This document shows positions 24,601 through 35,749 of a stretch of DNA of 64,000 nt, piece after piece. The notes under the pieces were generated by a model. That model worked only from the letters and a program-made list of their open reading frames with translations, was not told the DNA's origin and searched no databases. A program made the position numbers and the translations under genes. Source of the DNA: Ceraceosorus guamensis (lineage: Eukaryota; Basidiomycota; Exobasidiomycetes; Ceraceosorales; Ceraceosoraceae). Each line of letters begins with the position of its first letter. Position 1 is the first letter of the stretch. The stretch spans positions 186,001 through 250,000 of the forward strand of contig NW_020290020.1 in assembly GCF_003144195.1 (NCBI RefSeq), read 5' to 3'.

Positions 24601-27401
24601 ATGAACCCCTCTTCGTCCGCGTCGCAGCACTCTTGCCCTTCAGGCAGAATGGAATTTGTTCGGGACAAACGTGTCCGATATCGCTTCGTTTTCTGCAGCT
24701 CCGCATGCTCGCCTCCAGGGATGCGTGGGCGTGTGCTCGATGGATGGGACGCTGGCCATGATTTTGCTGGATGGCCTCAAGTTGCTCTATCTCGTTCCAG
24801 GACGAGGCACGGCCATTCAATGCGTCGCTGTCCGCGGAGATGACCTCCTGATACAATACGCTGATGGCAGAGCTCGTGTATGGGATCTCGGAACCCACGA
24901 GCTCCGGCGCAGCATAGGCGCCGAGCAGGCGCGCGCCTTGATTGAGGATGAAGTCAAACAGCCCTGGTGGATAATGTACCTTGGCGCTACAAAAGTGGCC
25001 CGCGACACCGCCAGGGCTGTACAGGCAGCGCAAGCTGGTCAATCTGTCGGACAACTGCGAGAAAGAGGCGCCAACGGTGTCTTGTCGCCTCTGCCTGTCT
25101 TGACGACAGATTGGATGCCGCTCGTTGCGGATTTGAGAGGAGCGATCAAGGCGGCCTCGAAAGCCGTACTTACAGATGCGAACGACAGTGGACCTGTTGG
25201 CCTGCTTGCCGACTGGGAACTTGACACGATGGGACGTAGCACGACGGTCGCGGGCAAAGCTGCTTCCGCTTCCGCCCACAAACGAGCTCCGCGCATCTTG
25301 AGCCCCTTTTTGGCAGCTTTGCTTCCAATTGGAACCTCGCGAGACCTCGATATAGCCGCTGCTGAGATCTTGGGCGAGGAGCTGACCAGTAGAGCCAGCG
25401 TTGTGACTGGATCATTTTCGTGAGTCGCTTGCCCAAAAAGAAAGAAGCTTCAGAGCTCGCCCAACGCAGAGCATTGACGCATTCACGCATCCGCAGTGAT
25501 CCGTCTTTCCTTGCTTGGAGCTGCAGCAAGGGATACACACCCACGGAACTGCGACCTATCCCGGCACTGTGTCTCGTTACGATCCTGAACATCCTGAGTC
25601 GAGTGACAGGTGCGTGTCTGTCATTTTCGAAACACGCATGCCGGAACTGATGACAGCCTTGCACGCCTGCGCCTGCAGAGGTGCAAGAAGCTGCCAATCG
25701 CCTTTCTTCATTGTGCGTCAGGCTCTTTGCAACGTCAAGCCTGGAGCAGCTTCGATCTGCGCTGCCAGTGATTGCAATGTATCTTGTCGACTCCAGCCGT
25801 GAGTGCTGCTATGAGACGCGGATTCCGCGATGGAAGGATGTTGACGGTCAAGATACTGGTGTGCAGCGGATGTCCAGCAAGCTGCTACCGTGCTCTTTGA
25901 CGCTATTTTGGAGGCATTGCCGCAAGCGGCCATCGATGGACTCTGCGACGAGTGGCAGCCACGATGTAAGTTGTTGTGATCTTTCGATGACTCCGCGACC
26001 AACTGCTGATACTGCGACTTGTCACGGCGTCCAGTACCGCCCCAGACCAACGAAAGCTGGCCTGTTCAGGAGCCTCTGGCGGTCGCATTATTAGGTTTCA
26101 TAGCAGTGCGAAAGTACAAGCTGCTTTCGCCTGCCTTGCTCAAGGACGTTTCGAGCTGCATCTCACTCTATCTGTCCGAGTCTGCCAGCACCCCTGAAGC
26201 AACGCACCACCAAGCCATAGCTATCGAACTGTGTTGTCAAGGATTTGTGATCTGGCAACACTACCTTGACGCGATGGACGTTGTCCGCTCGTTGTTCAGC
26301 CTCGCAACTTACAAGGATCCAGCCTCGGCAACAGGTGGTGGCGATGCTGCGCCGCCTCTTGCTGCTGTGCCAGACAATTCGGCGAATCGCTTGCTAGCGA
26401 GACAGGCCACGTTGCAGATTGCTGTCGACAATACCCCGCTGTTCATGACCACCCTGTCTTTGGACATCCTACATGCCCGCTCGCCTGCTCACTGCAGCGC
26501 GACGATGAGGTGAGTGGACTTGCTTCCTTTGACAGTGATCGTTCGAAAGCATCGGGGCCATGGAGCTGATTCACCACGACGCATTCGCTGCTAATTAGGC
26601 TCGTCGCTTTCATGGTTCGTCGGGTGAGTAAGACGCTGCCATGCTCGATGCTTGAGAGATTCATCTTGCTGAGTTGACTGCCGCCGCCCGTCACAGAAAC
26701 CTTTGATCCTTTATCCGAATCTACCACGGCTCGCAGAAGCTGTCGTCAAAGTGAGACGCAGTGCCCAGATGTCTGTTGGCGCCAAGTACGACACGGCTCA
26801 CATGTGCTTCTGCATGCAGTCTCTTGATCCGACGCAGACAGCGATGCGAGAGGCTGTGGTGCAAGCTGCGACAGTGATGATCTCGGAGCTGGTGCGCACG
26901 TACCGGACGATCTCTTTTCACGCAAAGATGCAAAGGCTTGCAGTAGGTACGCATGAAGGTGCAGTGATCATGTACGACCTCAAGACGGCGACGAGGCTTT
27001 ATGTTATCGAGGGTCATCGAGCGGGCCTTTCGGCACTTGATTTTTCGCCTGATGGGAGACGTCTGATCACCGTCAGTCTGGGTGACTCCAAAGCTTTAAT
27101 CTGGAAAGTTGGAACTAGCCTCGGAAGCTTCTTCACCCCCGGAACACTGCCTCGGCAAGGCGGAACGGATGAGAGCGGAGCCTACAAGGCCATCGACTTT
27201 AACATTGGACATGGTGAGTGCCCGTCCAGATTGCACCGCGAGAGATAGAGATGATGCTCAGCACGACGTTTGCTTCCCTGCCACGCAGCGCTCAATGCTC
27301 TGCCTACCGAATCTTTGGAGGCCGTATCGCTCGAGTGGCAGGGAGACCGCGGAGTGCGCTTGAACGTGGGAGACGCCAGCATGTCCTTCTCGGTCGCTTA
27401 G
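21628..27401 (+). CDS. WD40-repeat protein of WDR7 / rabconnectin-3-beta type
   Basis: Nine exons: 21628-24560, 24628-25419, 25497-25609, 25679-25798, 25867-25965, 26035-26509, 26599-26623 (25-nt micro-exon), 26697-27213, 27289-27401; 1728 aa. N-terminal WD-like blades include HVALGTADGSVWLFEMSR and ISGLQYISSSRLLTLQSS. A long Ser/His-rich insert (with a run of histidines near residue 315) interrupts the propeller. A second blade set (GCVGVCSMDGTLAMILLDG, VRGDDLLIQYADGRARVWDL) and a helical solenoid follow. The C-terminal blades are RLAVGTHEGAVIMYDL and LSALDFSPDGRRLITVS. This order of split propeller, helical middle and C-terminal propeller is that of WDR7, the partner of the Rav1/DMXL2 V-ATPase assembly factor. 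The role in V-ATPase regulation is inferred from the family. A more distant WD40 protein cannot be excluded. Confidence 0.8.
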
Positions 27402-27623
27402 CGTTGGCCTTTCTCGGCACTTTTATACCACTTGCCTGTTGTGACGGCGAGCTCTATCTCGTCTTTTCTCTGTACTAGTATCTTGCATTCCATCAACCTT
27501 GTGCTTGGAGCCCCTTGGTGGCGAAGCGTCGATGCAGTGAAGACATGCAGTATCTTCAGCAACGTACGGTGATCAGAGAGAAATGGATTACTCTGACACA
27601 GTGCATCTAGGCGCATACAAACG

Positions 27624-28351
27624 CTACATGTGCGCACATGCTCCCTGACCAGGTGGCTGATCCTGCGTCTGTCTCCTCGCCGAACGTTTGTTCTTTCCGC
27701 CGAGCGACGTCGGTGGCCAAGGTTCGCCATCCCTAAACTCCTCGGCTTGCGCGGCTGCCGGATCTCCATGCATGGAGGAGGCTACTTGTGCCGTGTAAGC
27801 AGAAGTGGGTCTCCCGTCCAATCCTACAGCGTAAGCTTGACCTGCGCTCAAGTTTTTGCCTCTAGCAGATTCCAAGTCTCTAGCTGCTGCATTCCTGCTA
27901 GCGGAGGAGGAACTCTTGAGATGACCCAAGGCCAACTCCTCGGTCAGCATTCTACCCCCTTTACTTGTGGATGCGCTCTTATTTCCTCGCGTCACAGCTA
28001 TCGCTCGTTCGCGAGCCCGACGTTCGATGGACCCGAGCGGTGTGGAGCGCTGTCGACGTCGAATACGCCTGATGACGAACCACAACAAGAGTGCGAGCAT
28101 GGTGATGGCCACGACGATTCCGATCACTATGCCCGCTATGGCGCCCCCTGAAAAGTTCTGGAATACGGAGCTGCAAAGCGCATGCACCGCGAGAACAGGT
28201 CAGGTGGTATGAAGGTGAGCGGCCGACAGCGTTGTAAAAAAAAGAAGCAAGGGGAAAGGCCAAGCATGGTCTTGCGCTTCTTCCTTTCGACTTACTAGTC
28301 TGGATTTTCCGGAGAGGCACTGGAGTCGGTCGATGTGCTCGAATCGCTCAT
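27624..28351 (-). CDS. Small single-pass membrane protein, function unknown
   Basis: Two exons: 28351-28296 and 28170-27624 (200 aa), joined in phase 2. A 30-residue Ser/Asp-rich N-terminus (MSDSSTSTDSSASPENPD) has no cleavable signal. One transmembrane helix follows (GAIAGIVIGIVVAITMLALL) and a strongly basic stop-transfer stretch (RRIRRRQR), giving N-out/C-in topology. The cytosolic tail of about 140 residues is Ser/Ala/Gly-rich and basic at its end (KNKRSARRQ). The layout resembles the Axl2/Skg6-type membrane anchors of fungi, but without the large extracellular part. I do not recognise a family. Its stop lies 222 bp from the WD40 gene stop (convergent). Confidence 0.7.
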
Positions 28352-30398
28352 CTTGGCTAAGCGCGTACATACGTCGTACTCAGGCAGGCAAAAGATGGAA
28401 GAATGCCAAAGATGGGAGTGTCAGCGCGGGACAATCCCCAATTTTGGGAGAAGGGGCTTTGGGATGATGGAGGGGAAACACAATGAGGAGGGGCTGCTTG
28501 TCAAAAGATGGGTAAAGAATGCGGGTGTCGGAGCAATGATGAAACCCCGCTCACTCGAGCTATCCTTAGCGCCGGACAAGGCCCCGATCCATTTGAGTAT
28601 TTTGAGCCGAAGCCGTTTGCAGCATATCCACATTTGCATGTGCACGCGGTCTCAAGGCTGGAAGGTCAAAAGTGGCTGTGCTAGCCGATCCCTCCATCAT
28701 CGGGCATGTACAGTACTTCCACAGTACGGGCGTGTAGTCCGTCTTGCTACCTCGTGACTGTTGGCTCTCCCGATGCGCTCGTGCGCTCAAGCAGCCAAAC
28801 AATCACGAATCAAGAATTCACACCGAGCGCCAGTCAACGTCCGCTTCGGGGGGCGCCGTACGTCATTCAGATTCCAAGAAGGGCTGTTGCCGCCGCTGAG
28901 ATCACCAGTCAAGCCTGTGTATGACCCTAGCTCGAGAGGCATGGTCCTCCATCACTACTACCGTACCAGTACAGTAGCAGCACCAGGGGCAGCTAGCCGA
29001 TGGGTGTGCATGATGAGGTGCTGCTTGGCTTTTAGCGCCGGATCAAATTTGGCTTGCATGAGAGATGAGGGAAGCTTCCAATAAGTCGAGATATCCGACC
29101 GCGCTGCTGGGCGCAGCATCGGTCGGACGCCAAGAACTAGCACAAGCATTCCGCGAGTCAGTCGTGAGTCGAGTAAGTAGCACGAGTCTGTTGTGACGTG
29201 AAGTCTTGATGAGTGTGCAGGCGGCACGACGTTGTTCCCTCACAACAGTCTGTAGGTATACATTAAAGTCCCTATGAACTCCGTGGCTACATAACTTGCG
29301 CCGTCATTCGTCAATCAATCTTGAATCAAGAATCAAGAATTGTGGTCTATGACTCCGGGAATGGCGCTTTGCTTAAGTTTCGATGCAGCGGGCGGCGTGG
29401 CCAGACTAGCAGAGAATCATCTCGGCTTATATGATCGATGAACGCGCGAAATCCGTTTCCAAGCTGGATACAGAATCGAGATGAGGCTTGAATCCGTGAT
29501 TTCAAGTCTGAACGATTTTTCTTTCCTTGGTTCGAACGATCAATCTTGAATCAAAGTTACAATTAAGAATTCAGGTGAAAGGCGCTCGACTTGCAGCAAT
29601 GTCACGTGCTTAGTCCCGCGCCTTGCTGAATTTTTTGGTAAACATCGCTGCCGTGGCTATGACTCAAGACTGACGGCTAGCTTGCGCCCCTTCCGCATGC
29701 ATGCCCGGCATGTTTGCGCGCCTACATCCAACCACAATTAAGATCGTCGCGGAGAAACGCCGATGCGACGACCTCTGCTGCTCGCCTATTCAATTCTTGA
29801 TTAACATTCTGATTGCGGCGTGCGCTCCTTTGATTGAGATTCGCAATTTGAGTTACCTTTCCGCTGAAAAGGCTCACCACCGAATCAAATTGCAAACTGA
29901 AAAACTTATGAAAATTGTCAGATTTCAGCATTAAGCTGTCAGTCGTGAGTCTTGTGCCGTCTGACAGACGCTAAAGCAGTGACCGGCGGAGTCGCGAGGA
30001 CGGCAGCCGTGTAGGAAGGAAGAAGTTATCACGGTCAAGCTCCGCAGGGAGTGCCGCGCCATGGAGCTTCGGCGCGTGCCGCAGGCGCGCCCTTCACACC
30101 CAAAGCGCGTGATCACCATAGGTGATCCGTGATTCAAGTGCTCATGAGCATCCACACACACCCTTTTGACCACCGACTACTCTCCTCTCCCATACTTGTA
30201 CTGCTTGTAGAGGTACCCCTCGCTGTGCCTCCGAGGTGTATCACACCTCTGCCTTGGCTTCGCGCCAGGGCGAAAAGTAGCACATCGCCTAGACCCACCA
30301 GCAGCGCTTTCGCAACCTTTCCCTCAAGCTAGCGTTGAGTCTCGCACCAAGATTTCACATCATCTCCTCCAGGCGACCCAAGTGCACGCGAGCTCACC
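28352..30398. other. Intergenic, 2.0 kb, with clusters of GATTC/CAAGAATC words
   Basis: Promoter DNA of two divergent genes. Repeated words such as GAATCAAGAATC and CAATCTTGAATC occur around 28800-28820, 29310-29340, 29480-29500 and 29538-29575. The part 29500-29935 is clearly more AT-rich than the rest of the window. No ORF with a recognisable product, no TATA box of quality near 30399, no RNA gene seen. Confidence 0.45.
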
Positions 30399-33300
30399 AT
30401 GTGTGCAAATGTGCCGAGTGCTGCACCCTCGAGCGCTTCTGCCAGTGGACAAGGCGGTCGCCAGGGCGTGATGGACGGGGAAGGCACAGCAGCCGAACAG
30501 CCACCTGATGATACAAATTCGTCGCAGACTACGGAGCATCTTGGCCGTATGACCTTACAACATGTCAACAGCGCGGACATGCCAGATGGACTTTCCGCAG
30601 AGCTGGGGCTCAGTGCGGCCGAGCTGGAAGAGACTGCGGCTGCTGTGCTGGCTGCTCAGCAAACAACCTTGTCAGACGAACAACAGGGTGGGCAGATCAT
30701 CGATGCTAGCAAGGCCGGACAACTCAGCACCAGTCCTTTTGGATCTTCATTCCACTCGGCCATGACTGGCTCTTTGCCAAACGTGATCAGCCCCACGGGC
30801 GAGACGAATCTTTCAGCCATAGCTGACCCTGCGACGGATGGCCACTCGCTTAGTGCATCGCACCATTCGAAGAAGCTTCAGCCTGAGCGCCATATGTGGT
30901 CCAAGGAAGAAACTCAAGCATTGGTAGATGGTTGTAACGCTGTGAGTGTCGCGTGTCCCGGTGCTGTGAGATTCAAGGCTAACGTTCGAGAGGTTGTCTG
31001 GTCAGCACGGCGTCGGCAATTGGAAGGCGATACTTTCAGACCCCAAATTCAGCGGACGCTTTGCTGGTCGTTCTGCCGGAGATCTCAAGGACAGATTTCG
31101 CACGTATTTTCCAGATGCGTATCACGACATGTATCCCAATGCCAAGACGCATACAAGCAAGGCGGTCCGCAGCAAAGCTGCAGACGGAACGAGTATCTTC
31201 GAAAAGGGAAAGACGAAGGAACGTCGACCCTTTAGCGCTGCTGAGGACGAGGTGCTGAAACGCGGCTATGCACAGCATGGCTCTCACTGGGCTACGATTG
31301 CTCGCGACGCGGTTTTCGAAGGGCGGAGAAAATCAACAGATCTCAGAGATCGTTTCCGCAACGCATTCCCCGAGCTGTACGAGCAAGCGGGCTACAAGCC
31401 TCGGTCCAAGTCTGGGAAGAAAGACAGGCGCCCGAGTCATGGAGCCCTTCATTCCGATTCGAGCATGTCCATGAGCATATCGGCGGCACTTGAGCAAGCA
31501 AATGGAGATGGTTCGGATGCGATGCGCGCCACTCGCGTTGCACCTCCCCCCAGCGACACTAGCGCTACATCGCACTCTCAGTGCGCGAGCGGGGATGTCA
31601 GCCATAGCGAATTGGAGACGAGCGAGGGAGAGATGAGCGACGCGTGGGAGAGACCTGCGGGCGAGCCTGTCCTCGCACGAAGACTGATGGATCAACATCG
31701 CGCACAGCAAGAGCAGCGTCGTCAACAGGAGGAGCAACGCGCAGCTGTTAGTCGATCTTCGTCGTTCAACGACGGCTCGTCTCGTCTTGGATCGGGTCTT
31801 CGCTCAGTCTCACGGGACACTGGCGCCCTTCAAGTCCAGCAAAGGGAGCATGCCGCAAACCCAAATGCTCCTTCTTCCAGCAGCAGTAGCAGTGCTAGCG
31901 GTATGAATCCGAATGTGCAACCACTTCGACCAGACGGTGGTCTACGACGAACGCAAAGCTCAAAGCGCGCAAACCCAAAGATCAGCCATTTTGAGGGCAT
32001 GCCCTCATCGACTGCTCTGCAGCAGCAGCAGCGCACTCATCAACATCATCACCAACAGCGCTTGATTCAAGAACAAAAGTATCCCCAGCCCATCCCGCAT
32101 TATTTTGGCACCAGATCGCAAGACCCCAACACGGCTCAAATGCACCCTTCTTCCAACGAGGTTCCTACGAGTAGACCTCCTTTGGAGCATAGCTTGAGCT
32201 CTGGACATGCGCCTCAGTATGCCTGGCAAGGCGAAAGCGAGGGGCAGCCTTCGGCTTCATCATCATCGTTGGATGAGATGGACTTGGACCAGTTGAATGC
32301 TCTGCTCGGTCAGCCTTCTTCCTCAACAACGCATTTGAGTAATGAGCGATTTAACGGGCCACAAGGAGATGCTATGGACGTCGACGCTCCCACGGTAGCC
32401 AGTTCGACAGCCGCGGCGCCAGCATCTACCATAAGCGACGCTTCAGCAAACTCTACTGGCAGCGATCTTTCATCTTTGCTCACCAGCGCTGACTTGATGC
32501 AGCTAGCTGCCAGCAGTGGTTCGAGCACGCTAGGCACGAGTCCTAGCAAGAATGGCTTCTCGATAGAGTCCTTCCAGGATCTCCTCGATCCTGTGTTGCC
32601 ACCGAGCACATCACTCTCGGAATGGGCTGCTTCGGCTGCCTCTTGGCACCCCGTCTCTTCCTCTAGCGTCAACTCTGGCACAGCCTCGGCACCCAGCCAG
32701 ACTGAGCATAGCGCGTGGGCGGGCGATTTGCTGCATCGCGGTAGCGGTAACACGTCGATCGACACTACCATGCAGCAGCCTCAGCAACTTCAACAGAGCT
32801 ACATGACCCAGGCGCAAGGGGCGGCCGCGAATGATCCTGCGACCTTGCACGCGCAATTTGAAGATCAGCGACAGCAACAATTTGGGCCTCCTAGCATGAG
32901 ATCCTCTCTTGAAGCTGACTTTCAACGCACTGATACCCAGCAAACAGCTACAGACAACGGACTTCGCACGCATCGTTTTGATGCTTCTGTGGCTGCGCCG
33001 CATTCGGTCGCTCAAAGCGTTACCTCGACTCCCTCGGTACAGGAGCTCGTCAATCGCTCCGCTTCAAGCCGTCATAGCGGCCAGCAGGCGAACGCTGCCG
33101 CCAATTTCCAGCATCAGTTGCCATTCCTACCCGCGGACCTCACGTCTAGCCACGCCATGCAGTCGCCATACCGTATCAACCCTTACTACCCGGCTGACGA
33201 CCTCAGCCTCACTAGTCTTGGCAGTCAGACGCTTTTCCCGAGCTTGGTCGGAGAAGCGCCTGGGCACAGGCGCAGGCGATCCACAGACACGCTGCGTCAG

Positions 33301-34455
33301 AATTTCAGCTATGCTCAACTCGCAGTTGCGTTCGAGCCTACGCCACTCGACTTGCCGGGCTACACGCCTCAGCAGCAGTCTGACGAAGGAATCGAAGAAG
33401 AGCCAGAGAGCGAGTCGGCAGATTTCGACGAGTCGTCGGGCTCCGTTCGGCGCCCTTTTCATGGGCAGTCTGCGTCCTTTTCTGGGACCTGGGATCGCAA
33501 CGTCACCATACAACCGCGTGCCACACGGCAGCACGCTTCGGCTGACGAAAGCACTGTCGAAGACTCATTTGGTGGTCGTCATCTGAGCGCTTTTGAGATC
33601 GCTGCCGCCTTTGCCGCACAGCATGGAAACACCACGGCCTTCGACAGCGCAGCCGAGGCGGATGCATCTTCTATTGGGCCGTATGCAGAGTCCCTGCCGG
33701 ATCTTGGCCATCCCTCAAGTAGCTCGACGTTTGACGAAATCAGCCCGTTTGGTCTTCCTCAAACGTCGTACGACGACCTCGACCTGCCATCTTTTCTGGG
33801 TCGCTCTCCAGCGCTCAATCATGCAGTGGCACCACACGCGCGGGATGCTGCTGCTGGCGATTCTGCAGATGCGCCTTCGCAGTGGGTACAGAATCACGGT
33901 CTTGGAGGACCTTCAAGCGGCGCGCTGCAATCTGGCAGAGCGGCGAGCGAGTCACAGATGGACATTGAGTCCAATCGACAAGGCTCTTGGCAGAAGGCTT
34001 GGTCGGACGTTGGCGATGCGGCAAGCGCGGATCCCTCGGCGTTTCAGCGGACGTTAGCAACGCAAGAAGGAGCGCGAGATCGTGTTGCGGCTCACTTTGC
34101 CGATCTAGAGCGCTTCGACAACTCGTCGCAGAGATGGCTTGCCGATCGACCGGATGCCTCGCTGCTTCGTTCCATCTCTACCGATGGTCATCCTGGCCCC
34201 ATCACGAGCACGGCTAGCGAAGCTGTACTTCCAGCAATGTACACGGCCGGAGACTTGGACAGGCTGGAGCATCTTTATTTGGAAGGTCTGCACCCTGTCA
34301 GTTCGTCGACTTCACAAGGTGCTGCGAGGACGCCAGGCAATTGGTCGAGCGAATGGAGCAATCAGTCGGCCAACTTCTCGAACAGCGATGCCCAGACTGA
34401 CCACGCGAATGGTGGCGCGAACTCATCCACCGGAGCGAGCCACAATGGTCGATGA
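30399..34455 (+). CDS. Tay1/Teb1-like double-Myb protein (putative duplex telomere-repeat-binding factor)
   Basis: Nuclear DNA-binding protein. Two exons: 30399-30941 and 30991-34455 (1335 aa); the 49-nt intron falls inside the first Myb repeat. Myb 1 (about residues 165-225): MWSKEETQALVDGCNA, then GQHGVGNWKAILSD, then DLKDRFRTYFPDAY. Myb 2 (about residues 258-312): RRPFSAAEDEVLKRGYAQHG, SHWATIARDAVF, then STDLRDRFRNAFPELYEQ. Both repeats end in the D-L-(K/R)-D-R-F-R-(T/N)-x-F-P signature (telobox-like helix 3) typical of Tay1 of Yarrowia and smut fungi and Teb1 of fission yeast. These proteins bind TTAGGG-like repeats and, in some cases, promoters. The remaining 1000 residues are Ser/Gln/Ala-rich and predicted disordered. 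The call rests on the Myb pair; telomeric versus transcriptional role is inference. Confidence 0.85.
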
Positions 34456-35224
34456 GTTCTCGACATTGTCCACTTACACTTCAATCCTATATCTTCGCAG
34501 AGTCTGCTCTGTGCGAGACCCTATCCTTGTCATTACCGAGCCTCTCACGCACTGCCCTACAACATTCTACTAACGGACCATGTGCCCATTGCTCCATACA
34601 CATCCATTGTACACTACTTTTCACGCAACATTGCAATCCAGCATCATAGCTCTCTCTCTCTCTATGCGCAATCGGAAAGGTTTGATCTCTGCATCACTGT
34701 CAGCATCACCACTCAAAACTACCGTGAGGACATTTTGTCCCTTTGATGACCCGGATTGACGTCACGCATTCTGCCGACCCGGTCGGTAGCCACCAGTGAC
34801 TGTGCCGGTCAGATCCGAGATGAGTCGTGATAGTGTGCCCAAAGGCGCGCATCGCGTCGCGTGACTCAAACTTTTGATCAGAATTCAAGATCAAGATTCG
34901 ACTTGCGCATCTGCGCATCAGATGTGCCGTGAGTGGCCCGGCCGCGATTACAGAGGACTGCGCGAGTGCCTAAAGCTGCGTCGGACTCGGCTGATCTACA
35001 CGTCGCTCAGTGACTGCGTGGCGCATATACATGGTGATGTGCGCATGCACGCATGCATGCCCATTGCGCTGGATAAGGCTTTTTGCTCATCTCAGCAATT
35101 AAGGCGTGTGCCGAATGCAGCTTGCAGCAGCAAAGGCGTGCTTGATGAGGGCGCAAGCACGCACGCATGGCAAGCACCCATGCAGCATCAGCAGGCACGA
35201 GCTCGTGAGTGGGACGGCGAATGA

Positions 35225-35256
<32 letters not shown>

Positions 35257-35749
35257 ATGCTGATGCTGATATCAGCGCGCCTGTAGCTTGTTAGCTAGCT
35301 GATGCACCTTGCATGCATGGCGGTGCCGGACTGCGCGCTTGCGTGCGTGCTCGCTCGACCCTCTCTAATCGTGAATCGCCGGCAAGTCTGGTCGTTGGGG
35401 TGGGGAGGAGAGCTTACCCACATAGCGGCAGGGGTTACGCGATATCAGGCGAGATCTAAGCGTCTTGAGCAGACGATTTCAGTCACCTCCTAACCGTCAC
35501 ACACCTCACAACGCTCACTGCGACCGCCTTTGCACGCTTCATTGTTGCTGCTTCGCTGCATTTCCTCGCCCTGCGCCACTTCATCGTCCAGCACTCGTAC
35601 TGACGTCATTCCAAGCATCGATCCTATTGCCCGACCTTGTTTTACGAGACACACGCGCCCGAGCAAGCACCTTTGTCACAAACTTGCCTTCGTCAGACCT
35701 CACCAGCGCCCTTCCGCGACTCTCTATAGAGGCCACATCACTCTTAAAG
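34456..35749. other. Intergenic, 1.3 kb, with a CTG/ATG microsatellite
   Basis: 3' flank of the double-Myb gene and promoter of the next. Contains a TC run near 34653-34665, GATTC-type words near 34873-34900, CATGCATGC patches near 35045-35060 and a strong trinucleotide repeat at 35221-35271. An open frame continues upstream of the next ATG to 35465 but has no ATG, so I treat it as leader. Confidence 0.45.
35221..35271. repeat. Compound trinucleotide repeat (CTG)n(ATG)n
   Basis: About seven CTG units followed by ATG and mixed CTG/ATG units. Non-coding as far as can be seen; probably length-variable between strains. Confidence 0.85.

Noticed and set aside
35465-35749. N-terminal extension of the orphan protein to 35465
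   Set aside because: The extension begins at TTG and has no ATG in frame; the ATG at 35750 is the first. The extra sequence reads as 5' leader.
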